The notes beneath the pieces are model-generated. The model saw only the letters and a program-made list of their open reading frames with translations. It had not been told where the DNA came from and ran no database searches. From positions 1 to 64,000 of the forward strand of contig JBAQLV010000013.1 of assembly GCA_049302185.1 (NCBI GenBank): DNA of 64,000 nt. The letters run 5' to 3'. Positions 25,051 to 33,255 of this stretch are shown one piece after another. Within the stretch, counting starts at the first letter, position 1, and each line of letters starts with the position of its first letter. Made by a program: the position numbers and the translations under genes. Source of the stretch: UBA1546 sp049302185. Its GTDB lineage: Bacteria > Nitrospirota > Thermodesulfovibrionia > Thermodesulfovibrionales > UBA1546.

Positions 25051-25785
25051 TTGCGCCTTTCATGCATAATTCCTGCACATAATGAAGCAGATTGTATTGC
25101 TGGTACAGTTAATCAGCTGTATTCTGTTTTAAAACAAGCTGATATCGAGCATGAAATACTAGTTGTTAATGACAATTCTACAGATAAAACAAAAGAAGTT
25201 TTGATGGAACTTTCTCCTAAGATACCGCCTCTTATTGTCGTGGACAATGATTACCCTAATGGTTTTGGCTTAGCTGTACGTAAAGGATTGGAGACATTTA
25301 AGGGAGATGCTGTTTGTATCTGCATGGCAGATTCTTCTGAGAATCCGGATGATATTGTTAAGTTTTTCAGACATATACATAATTTTGATTGTGTTTTTGG
25401 CTCTAGATGGATAGAAGGAGCCGAAGTGGTTGATTATCCTATAGTTAAGCTAGTAATCAATCGTCTGGCTAATAGATTGATAAGTTTGCTTTTCAGGATC
25501 AAGTATGCCGATATCACAAACGGATTTAAGATGTATCGCGACTATGTAATAAAAGAATCAAAGCCTTTTGTCAGTTGTAATTTTAATCTTACAGTGGAGA
25601 TACCCCTAAAGGCAATCAATAGAGGCTATAGCTATGATGTTTTACCTAATTCATGGGCTAATAGAAAGACAGGTAAGTCCAAGTTGAATATTATGAAAAT
25701 GGGGTTACGCTATTTCCTTACAATGACATATTGCTTAATTGAGAAATGGCTTTTAAACAAGGACTGTCCGGGAAAGAAAAAATGA
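25051..25785 (+). CDS. Soluble DPM1-like family 2 glycosyltransferase
   Basis: A 244-residue GT2 enzyme resembling dolichol-phosphate mannose synthase without membrane helices. It shows LSCIIPAHNEADCI, ILVVNDNSTDKTKEV and CMADSSENPDD where the metal-binding D-x-D-QDPP usually sits, then DITNGFKMYR and a late WANRKTGKSKLNIMKMG, typical of polyprenyl-phosphate sugar synthases. The start is TTG. It overlaps the FAD oxidoreductase gene as ATGA. Confidence 0.8.
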   Translation: MRLSCIIPAHNEADCIAGTVNQLYSVLKQADIEHEILVVNDNSTDKTKEVLMELSPKIPPLIVVDNDYPNGFGLAVRKGLETFKGDAVCICMADSSENPDDIVKFFRHIHNFDCVFGSRWIEGAEVVDYPIVKLVINRLANRLISLLFRIKYADITNGFKMYRDYVIKESKPFVSCNFNLTVEIPLKAINRGYSYDVLPNSWANRKTGKSKLNIMKMGLRYFLTMTYCLIEKWLLNKDCPGKKK

Positions 25786-26891
25786 AGAAAAAGTTTGATG
25801 TTATCATAATCGGAGGAGGTTTTTACGGGTGCTGTCTGGCGCTGTTACTCAGGAAGCATTATGAAAATATTCTGATAATCGAAAAAGAAGCCGATATTCT
25901 TCTAAGAGCTTCATCTGTAAATCAAGCCAGAATACATAGCGGTTTCCACTATCCTAGGAATTTGTTGACAGCTTTCAGGTCGTTCCTGAATTTTCCCAGA
26001 TTTATTATGGATTTTCGGAAGTGTGTTTTTGATAATTTTGAGAGTCTTTACGCTATTGCCAGCAATAATTCAAAAGTAAATGCCCACCAATTCAAAAAAA
26101 CATTCGAAAACTTAGGAATCCCCATCAAGGTAGCATCGTCAAAATATAGAAGACTTTTTAATTTGGAGATGATTGAAGAAATTTTCGTGGCGCAAGAGCT
26201 CGTATTTGACGTGATGAAATTAAGGGAAATTATGAGATTAAGGTTAAACAAGGAAGGAGTCACTTTTTATTGCGGTGTAGAGTGCAGGAGGATTGAACAT
26301 GCGGAAAATGATAAGATAAGAGTATTCATTTCAAATGAAGATATTCCTTTACTGGCAGGCAAGGTCTATAATTGCACTTATTCTCAGATAAATAAAATAT
26401 TGAAAGAGTCTAATATATCTTTTTTACCTTTAAAGCATGAAGTAACAGAAATAGCACTAATTGAAATACCAGGAGAGTTGGATGGTATAGGTATTACTGT
26501 TATGGATGGACCGTTTTTTTCAACTCTACCGTTCCCTTCAATGAATCTATATTCCTTAACTCATGTAAGATATACACCTCATTACAGTTGGACTGATACA
26601 GATGGATATATAGACGGCCATAAATTCCTGAAAGATTCAAATCTTAAGTCTAATTTTACATATATGATTAAAGATGCAAAAAGATATCTGCCAGTAATAG
26701 AAAAGGCTAAATATATTGATTCGTTATATGAGGTAAAAACTGTTCTGACACAAAATGAAATAGACGATGGCAGGCCTATTTTATTAAGAAAGGATTATGG
26801 AATTAAGAATTTTTCAATTGTGATGGGGTCGAAAATTGACAACATTTATGATGTCCTTGAACTTATTGGTGATAAGTCATCTTTTGCGTGA
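25782..26891 (+). CDS. FAD-dependent oxidoreductase (DAO family)
   Basis: A 369-residue flavoprotein of the D-amino-acid oxidase/L-2-hydroxyglutarate oxidase superfamily. The dinucleotide motif is VIIIGGGFYGCCLALLL near the N-terminus, then IIEKEADILLRAS and QARIHSGFHYPR, which resembles the region that holds flavin in such oxidases. The C-terminal FAD motif is weak (NFSIVMGSKIDNI). It might oxidise a sugar alcohol or amino function; I do not recognise the exact family. ATG 25782 gives a standard N-terminus and overlaps the GT2 stop. Confidence 0.75.
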   Translation: MKKKFDVIIIGGGFYGCCLALLLRKHYENILIIEKEADILLRASSVNQARIHSGFHYPRNLLTAFRSFLNFPRFIMDFRKCVFDNFESLYAIASNNSKVNAHQFKKTFENLGIPIKVASSKYRRLFNLEMIEEIFVAQELVFDVMKLREIMRLRLNKEGVTFYCGVECRRIEHAENDKIRVFISNEDIPLLAGKVYNCTYSQINKILKESNISFLPLKHEVTEIALIEIPGELDGIGITVMDGPFFSTLPFPSMNLYSLTHVRYTPHYSWTDTDGYIDGHKFLKDSNLKSNFTYMIKDAKRYLPVIEKAKYIDSLYEVKTVLTQNEIDDGRPILLRKDYGIKNFSIVMGSKIDNIYDVLELIGDKSSFA

Positions 26892-26910
26892 ATTTTTACT
26901 GAAGGTATAG

Positions 26911-28389
26911 ATGAAAATTGTTCTAATTAATCCGCCACAGATATATACAAAGACATGGATTGCATCGGGCATAGTCCCTCCCATGGGTCTATTGTATCTT
27001 GCAGCATCGCTAAAACAATGCGGGCATGAACCAATAATAATTGATTCAGTAGTGGAAGCTCCAAATAATACATATAGTATGGGAGATAATATCGGGGGTA
27101 GGGGACTTAATTTTACTGATATAATTGCAAGGATACCTGACGATGTTGCATTGATTGGCATAACAAATTTATTCTCCTTTGCTTTTCCTTTAGTTAGAGA
27201 GCTAACAAAGGAAATAAAAAAAGTTTATCCGGCGATTCCCGTAGTGGTGGGCGGTGCGCATCCTTCTGCGACTCCGCTTGAAACTGTATCAGAGCCTTCG
27301 ATAGATTTTGTTGTCATAAGCGAGGGCGACAAAACGATTGTTGAACTCGCTGATAACATGAAGGAGTATAATGCCATAAAGGAAATCGATGGGCTTGCTT
27401 ATAAAGATGAAAAAGGAATACCTTCACTTAATCCTAAGACCAAGTTTATTGAGAATCTTGATAGAATTCCTTTCCCGGCGAGAGAACTCGTCCCCCTTGG
27501 AAAATATTATGAAATTGGCAGAGCTCACGGGCCGACTCAGGATAAATGGACCCCTATTCTGTCATCGCGAGGTTGTCCATACCAATGTACCTTCTGCACA
27601 CCGAAATTATGGGATAGAAGGTACAGGGCAAGATCAGCACAAAATGTGATAGCTGAGATTGAAGAATGTATAACAAAATATGGGATAAAAGAATTTCATT
27701 TTGAGGATGAAAACCTTACTATTGATAGGAAAAGAATAATCGAAATTTGTAATGGGATTATAAGTAAAAAACTAGGTATAAGATGGCAGACACCAAATGG
27801 AATAAGGGCATCTGTAACAGATAAGGAAATGCTAAATATAATGAAAGAGGCTGGCTGTCATCACATTACTTTTGCTCCAGAGTCTGGTTCGGTAAGGGTT
27901 TTAAGCGAGATAATAAAAAAACAGCAAGATTTGCCGAAAGTAACAGCACTTGTAAGTCATGCGTCTCATTTGGGGCTAAAAACTGCTGCATATTTTGTAA
28001 GTGGTTTGCCAGGGGAGACAGTCCAAGATGTGGAGATGTCAATTGATTACGCATGCCAGCTTGCAAAAATTGGTTTAGATGAAATTGCTTTTTCAAGATT
28101 TGTTCCGCTACCAGGTTCAGAACTTTGTGAAAAACTTATCAGAGAGGGAAAATTTAATGCTGATTGGAAAAGTTTAATATCGACAGGTGACCTTTCAGAA
28201 GCGAAATCATGGTCAGAACACATTTCTTCAAGGAAGCTTCAGCAGCTAAGGCGAAAGGCGTATTCCAAGTTTTATCTTACAAGAATGATTTATCATCCCT
28301 TTAAAGTGATGAGGTCGATAATCAATATTATAAGAAGAACAGAAGAATTAAAAACAGAAAGAACGTTCATCAACTTGTTTAGAAGATAA
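26911..28389 (+). CDS. Cobalamin-binding radical SAM protein (first of six)
   Basis: A 492-residue BchE-type protein. The B12-binding Rossmann domain (residues 1-150) starts with KIVLINPPQIY and contains VVVGGAHPSATP; no base-off DxHxxG motif is visible. The radical SAM core carries C222-x3-C226-x2-C229 (GCPYQCTFC), then EFHFEDENLTID and AGCHHITFAPESGS. The tail has AYSKFYLTRMIYHPFKV, a motif shared with the genes at 28485 and 45001. Likely reactions are methylation or ring rearrangement of an unreactive carbon; the substrate is unknown but the setting implies a sugar or glycolipid. Confidence 0.85.
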   Translation: MKIVLINPPQIYTKTWIASGIVPPMGLLYLAASLKQCGHEPIIIDSVVEAPNNTYSMGDNIGGRGLNFTDIIARIPDDVALIGITNLFSFAFPLVRELTKEIKKVYPAIPVVVGGAHPSATPLETVSEPSIDFVVISEGDKTIVELADNMKEYNAIKEIDGLAYKDEKGIPSLNPKTKFIENLDRIPFPARELVPLGKYYEIGRAHGPTQDKWTPILSSRGCPYQCTFCTPKLWDRRYRARSAQNVIAEIEECITKYGIKEFHFEDENLTIDRKRIIEICNGIISKKLGIRWQTPNGIRASVTDKEMLNIMKEAGCHHITFAPESGSVRVLSEIIKKQQDLPKVTALVSHASHLGLKTAAYFVSGLPGETVQDVEMSIDYACQLAKIGLDEIAFSRFVPLPGSELCEKLIREGKFNADWKSLISTGDLSEAKSWSEHISSRKLQQLRRKAYSKFYLTRMIYHPFKVMRSIINIIRRTEELKTERTFINLFRR

Positions 28390-28484
28390 AATATTTGAAT
28401 ATGTTATTTCCGTTAACAAATAGTTATTTTTATAGGGAAAGGCTATATGCTAATCACAGATAATTACAATTGCGATTGATTAAT

Positions 28485-29912
28485 ATGAAAACATTACTTG
28501 TTCAGCCGCCTATACACTTAGATGACCTTTATGGGGCTCTGGCAAAAGCCGGCAGTGAATTAGCGCCTCAGGGGCTTTGTTCTATAGCCACAATAGCCGG
28601 AAAGAACGGCTATGATGTATCTATTCTTGATGCGCAGGCATTAAAGTTGACGGTTGATGAAACAATAAGAAGAATCGTTGAATTGCAGCCTGATGTGGTT
28701 GGCTTTACCCTTTATACTACTTTTATTCCGGTAGTCAGTCATATCAGTGCGCAATTAAAAGAAATATATAGCGGAAACGGAAAGGAGTTAGTTGTCCTTG
28801 TAGGAGGAAGTCATGCAACCTTGACACGAGAAAAGGTACTGGAAGAACATCGATGTTTTGACATAGCCTGTATAGGTGAGGGCGAAGTAACTTTTGCTGA
28901 AATTCTTGATGCATTGAAAACCGGTAAACATTTTAAAGATGTTAAGGGGATAGTTTTCAGAGGGAAGGATGGGCAGGTTATACCCACGGAGAGACGTCCA
29001 TTTATTTCTGATTTAGATTCACTGCCTATTCCGGACTGGTCTTTATTGCCAGAACTTAAAAAATATTATCGTCCTGCAGGAGATTCCCTTAAGAGAGCGC
29101 CATCAGCCGGAATTGTTACATCACGGGGATGCAATGGTAAGTGTTATTTTTGTAATCCATGGCAATTAGGCAACAAGATTCGCTGTAATTCAGCGGGATA
29201 TGTCTACAGAATGATTGTGGATTTAATGCAGAATTATGGCATAAGAGATATTTATATACAGGATGACACTTTTGTAATGAATAAGGATAATGTAATGGAA
29301 TTTTGTAAAATCCTGCGGGACAGAAAATTAGACCTCACATGGTCATGCCATGGCAGGGTTGACCATATAGATAGAGAACTATTGCAGGCAATGAAGAAAG
29401 CGGGGTGCTGGCAGATTTCTCTTGGAATAGAAAGCGGTTCTCAGAAAATATTGGATAATATTAATAAGGGGACTACAGTTGAACAGAATCTCAGAGCACT
29501 TGAATTATGTAAAGAAGCAGGGATGGATGTAAAGGGATTGTTTATGATAGGTTGTTTTGGTGAGAATCGTGATACGATCAAGGAGACAATCGATTTCATT
29601 AAAAAAGCATATATAACAGATTTTCATATAACATTTTTTACCCCTCTTCCCTTGACTACCGCCATGAGAATCTGGCCTAAATATGGAAACTTCGACGAAT
29701 CGAAAGGCTATTTTATGGGGAATACTCCGAGTTTCATCCCGTTTGATCTAACAGAGGAAGAATTAATTCGTTATCGTAAGTATATCTACAGATTATTCTA
29801 TCTCCGTCCAAGAATAATCTTCAAATATGCATTAAAGCTGCTGAATCTAAGGCATGCTAAAAAGATAATTTTAAGCACTATTTCATTTTTTAAATATACC
29901 TTTAAAAAATGA
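28485..29912 (+). CDS. Cobalamin-binding radical SAM protein (second of six)
   Basis: A 475-residue protein with the same two-domain layout as its neighbour. The B12 domain has LLVQPPIHLDD and VLVGGSHATLT; the radical SAM motif is C216-x3-C220-x2-C223 (GCNGKCYFC), followed by DIYIQDDTFVMN and AGCWQISLGIESGS. The C-terminal IYRLFYLRPRIIFKY repeats the tail of related genes. I chose ATG 28485; a TTG five codons upstream is the other in-frame choice. Neither has a clear ribosome site. Substrate unknown. Confidence 0.83.
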   Translation: MKTLLVQPPIHLDDLYGALAKAGSELAPQGLCSIATIAGKNGYDVSILDAQALKLTVDETIRRIVELQPDVVGFTLYTTFIPVVSHISAQLKEIYSGNGKELVVLVGGSHATLTREKVLEEHRCFDIACIGEGEVTFAEILDALKTGKHFKDVKGIVFRGKDGQVIPTERRPFISDLDSLPIPDWSLLPELKKYYRPAGDSLKRAPSAGIVTSRGCNGKCYFCNPWQLGNKIRCNSAGYVYRMIVDLMQNYGIRDIYIQDDTFVMNKDNVMEFCKILRDRKLDLTWSCHGRVDHIDRELLQAMKKAGCWQISLGIESGSQKILDNINKGTTVEQNLRALELCKEAGMDVKGLFMIGCFGENRDTIKETIDFIKKAYITDFHITFFTPLPLTTAMRIWPKYGNFDESKGYFMGNTPSFIPFDLTEEELIRYRKYIYRLFYLRPRIIFKYALKLLNLRHAKKIILSTISFFKYTFKK

Positions 29913-29959
29913 AATAGCTTCCTTTCGTCAATTACAATTCAATTAGTTTACTACAAAAG

Positions 29960-31759
29960 ATGAAATCTGAATTAAGACATTTAGATTCAAAATACGTTTT
30001 GTATGGTTACTTTCTATTTATTTTTCTGGCGCTTTTCTTTTCAATTAAGTCTGATCACAGAGATTATGGAACTTTTAGGGCTGAAGAGATTGCTGTAGTC
30101 CAAAAAATAATTCATCCAGAATACTATAATGGAGAGTTTTTTAAGATTGAATTAGAACCGCATAATCCATATTTCAATTATGATTATTTTGTGGCTTTTA
30201 TAGCTAAAAAATTTGGATATACTGAAAACTTGTGGGAATTGGGAAAGATATTCTGGATTTTTGAAAAAGGGCTTGCAATAGTAACATTGATAATACTGTG
30301 CAATTATATTTTCAATAAAGACAAGACGGTTTTAGCTATAGCAATAACTTTATTTATCTCCTTTATTGATCACGAGGCTACGCAAAAATCCATGGCGATG
30401 CCGCTTTATATACTATCAATATATTTCTTCCTTAGAGGGAAATGGATAGTTCTGGCAATTGTTAGTGCAGCTATATTTTATTTGCATATTGGTGTGGGTG
30501 TTTGGTGGTTAGGTACGGTAGCTTTTGGACTTCTTAGTATGTTTTTAATTCAGAGGAGAGTTTCTTTTAGACAAATAATGACATTCTGTATTTTTACAGG
30601 TATTTTAGTCTCTCCTGTGATATATTCTTATTTCTACAGAAATTATAATTCTGAAATAGATAATTTTACTGTTAGATATTTTTATTATACGCAGCTATGG
30701 CAAAGTTCGCCTCTATTAAGCCTATTGGTAACTCCTCTCACTTTTGCCAATCAATGGTTAACATTTGCTGTCGTATGGATAGGATACAAGAAGCTGAAAG
30801 GCGAAGAGGCCACACATAAGAACATTATGCTGCTTGCGGGAGGGGCTGTAGGATTATATGTTGTACAATTTGTTTTTGCAGATATCCTCTCAAACAGTTC
30901 TATAATTTTAATGCAACTAACAAGGGCGATACAGCTTATCTTTATCTTAGGGATTCTATTTATGGCATTTTTGTTGGCATCTCATTTGAAAAAAGGGAAT
31001 TACATTTTTATTCTTATATTTCTATTCATGTTTCTTGTCTATCGGACTGAAAAAGCTTTTTTTATTTCGCTTTTCATTTTAATATTGTACGAAATTTTTG
31101 AGCGGAAGATTACAATATTTAAGGGGAAAATATCTCGGATATTAGAAAACAATTTTAAATTTATAGAAAAAATTAGAGTGAGCAGCAAAGAATTCTTGCA
31201 ACAGCCAGTTGTTCTTATATTGCTGCTCTTGATAGTATTTTCTGGCCCTAAGATTGTGTCTCACCAACTGAAATCGCATATAAAATCTATATTTCATATT
31301 TCAAATATTGGCAATGTCAATAAAGAAAAAAATAAAAATGAATCTCTCGAGAATATAGCTGACTATATAAATATGGAAATCCGAGATAAGAAAGCCTTAG
31401 TTTTATATCCATTTTTAGAATTTGACTTTCCGCTTTTTATTCCTATGCATGATTCTTTTATAAGTTATCATACGCCTGCATACAACTTGTTTTATAATTT
31501 AAGCGGGAATAGTGAGTTCAAGCATATCTTGGAAGATGATTTGGATTATTCCCTCGATAAATTGTTCAAAGGAAGAGAAAATAATCAAAAGATTTTTTAT
31601 GACCGCTGGGGAGAATTATGGAAGAGTCTGAAGGAAGATCTAATTGTCAGATGGAAAGAGAAGTATGGCTTGACACATGTAATAAGAGAAAATGAACTGC
31701 CGTTAAAATTTCCTGTAGTGTATCGTAATTCATTCTACAGCGTTTATGAAATAAAATAA
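29960..31759 (+). CDS. Large multi-pass membrane protein, possible GT-C glycosyltransferase
   Basis: A 599-residue protein with about ten predicted membrane segments and a soluble C-terminal part of about 150 residues. A first helix (about residues 12-28) is followed by a periplasmic-type loop with D and E residues (DHRDYGTFRAEEIAVV), the layout of GT-C enzymes that use polyprenyl-phosphate sugars. I do not recognise the family; a polymerase or ligase is also possible. It is among the most AT-rich genes in the window (one sampled line, 30001-30060, has 19 G/C of 60) and lies between two B12-radical SAM genes. Confidence 0.6.
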   Translation: MKSELRHLDSKYVLYGYFLFIFLALFFSIKSDHRDYGTFRAEEIAVVQKIIHPEYYNGEFFKIELEPHNPYFNYDYFVAFIAKKFGYTENLWELGKIFWIFEKGLAIVTLIILCNYIFNKDKTVLAIAITLFISFIDHEATQKSMAMPLYILSIYFFLRGKWIVLAIVSAAIFYLHIGVGVWWLGTVAFGLLSMFLIQRRVSFRQIMTFCIFTGILVSPVIYSYFYRNYNSEIDNFTVRYFYYTQLWQSSPLLSLLVTPLTFANQWLTFAVVWIGYKKLKGEEATHKNIMLLAGGAVGLYVVQFVFADILSNSSIILMQLTRAIQLIFILGILFMAFLLASHLKKGNYIFILIFLFMFLVYRTEKAFFISLFILILYEIFERKITIFKGKISRILENNFKFIEKIRVSSKEFLQQPVVLILLLLIVFSGPKIVSHQLKSHIKSIFHISNIGNVNKEKNKNESLENIADYINMEIRDKKALVLYPFLEFDFPLFIPMHDSFISYHTPAYNLFYNLSGNSEFKHILEDDLDYSLDKLFKGRENNQKIFYDRWGELWKSLKEDLIVRWKEKYGLTHVIRENELPLKFPVVYRNSFYSVYEIK

Positions 31760-31808
31760 TGGCAATTTCTGTTTTAAAAATCACTCTTCAGATGGTGGAG
31801 TCAATGCA

Positions 31809-33197
31809 ATGAGAATTTTATTGGTTGTTTATGACAACGGATCGTATATCCACTGGTTTCCTCAGGGGCTGGCATATATTGCTGCGGTGCTTTTAAAAGA
31901 GGGCTATGAGGTAGAAATATATAATCAAGATGTCAACCATTGGCCAGATGAACATCTGACTGAATACTTAGACAAAAACAGGTTTGATGTTGTGGGCGTA
32001 AGCGTGATAGCAGGATATTATCAATACAGAAAGTTACTAAAAATTTCGGATGCGATAAATAAATCCAAGAACAGGCCGTTTTATATAATCGGCGGTCACG
32101 GCCCATCCCCTGAACCTGAATTCTTTATCAAAAAAACACAGGCAGACGCCATTGTGATAGGAGAAGGCGAGTTGACTGTTTTAGAATTAGTGAGTGCGCT
32201 GGCAAATAAGGAATCTCTTGCTCACATTAAAGGGATAGCATATCGTACCGGCGAAGGTATTACTGTTAACGAAAGGAGGCAGTTGATTGAAGATGTAGAC
32301 ACGATTCCCTTTCCTGCCTATGAGTTGTTCCCCGTAGAGCATTACAGGCTTTTAAGGATGCCCAATTGCACAAATAATGACTTTATAATGCCTGTCTTAT
32401 CAGGAAGAGGATGCACTTTTACGTGCAATTTCTGTTACAGGATGGATGAGGGATTAAGGCCGAGGAGCAATGAGAGCATTATTGAGGAGATCAGGTTTTT
32501 ACAAAAGGACTACGGCGTTACTTATATCGCATTTTCGGATGAGCTTTTAATGTCGTCAAGGGAAAGAACAGCGAGCCTCTGTAATGATTTCATTAAGGCA
32601 GGCCTCAATATCAAGTGGGATTGTAACGGCAGGCTGAATTATGCCAAGCCTGACGTCCTGAAACTAATGAAACAGGCCGGGTGCGTATTTATCAACTACG
32701 GCATTGAAGCTATGGATGACCGGATACTAAAGAATATGAAAAAGGCGCTGACTACCAGACAGATTATTGAAGGGATTGAGGCTACGCTGGCGGCAGGGAT
32801 AAGTCCGGGGTTCAACATAATATTCGGGAATATCGGCGAAAATAATGAAACGCTGAACAAAGGAGTGGAGTTCCTGTTGAAATATGACGACGGCGCCCAG
32901 ATGCGGACAATACGTCCAGTAACTCCTTATCCGGGCTCGCCGCTTTATTATTATGCGATAGAAAAAGGGCTTCTTAAGGACTGCGAAGATTTCTATGAGA
33001 ATAAGCATACCAATTCGGATTTGATGGCTGTCAATTTTACGGATTTAAGCGATGAGGAATTCCATCGGTGTTTGCTGAAAGCTAATACAAAGCTCCTTAC
33101 AAATTATTTTCAAAAGAAATTGTCTTCAGGCATCAAACAGGCTGAGAAACTCTATTTGCAGAGGGATGTAGCCTTCAGAGGTTTTCGTCAGACCTGA
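31809..33197 (+). CDS. Cobalamin-binding radical SAM protein (third of six)
   Basis: A 462-residue protein. The B12-binding domain has RILLVVYDNGSYIHWFPQGL and YIIGGHGPSPEPEF; the cluster motif is C202-x3-C206-x2-C209 (GCTFTCNFC), then YIAFSDELLMSS and AGCVFINYGIEAMD. Unlike the AT-rich gene before it, base composition returns to the more even level of the following block. It lacks the FYxRP tail seen in other members. The ATG follows GGTGGAG by about 8 bases. Confidence 0.84.
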   Translation: MRILLVVYDNGSYIHWFPQGLAYIAAVLLKEGYEVEIYNQDVNHWPDEHLTEYLDKNRFDVVGVSVIAGYYQYRKLLKISDAINKSKNRPFYIIGGHGPSPEPEFFIKKTQADAIVIGEGELTVLELVSALANKESLAHIKGIAYRTGEGITVNERRQLIEDVDTIPFPAYELFPVEHYRLLRMPNCTNNDFIMPVLSGRGCTFTCNFCYRMDEGLRPRSNESIIEEIRFLQKDYGVTYIAFSDELLMSSRERTASLCNDFIKAGLNIKWDCNGRLNYAKPDVLKLMKQAGCVFINYGIEAMDDRILKNMKKALTTRQIIEGIEATLAAGISPGFNIIFGNIGENNETLNKGVEFLLKYDDGAQMRTIRPVTPYPGSPLYYYAIEKGLLKDCEDFYENKHTNSDLMAVNFTDLSDEEFHRCLLKANTKLLTNYFQKKLSSGIKQAEKLYLQRDVAFRGFRQT

Positions 33198-33255
33198 AGA
33201 TACGCTGCAGGTATAGCATCAGAAATCACCTGCATGCGACACGCTGCATAATCAT

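Noticed and set aside
27389..27649. Overlapping plus-frame open frame inside the first B12-radical SAM gene
   Set aside because: It lies wholly within a well-supported gene, has no homology signal and no ribosome site.
33206..33234. Inverted repeat tgcaggt...acctgca before the 680-residue gene as a terminator
   Set aside because: The stem is 7 bases with a 15-base loop and no T-run; too weak.
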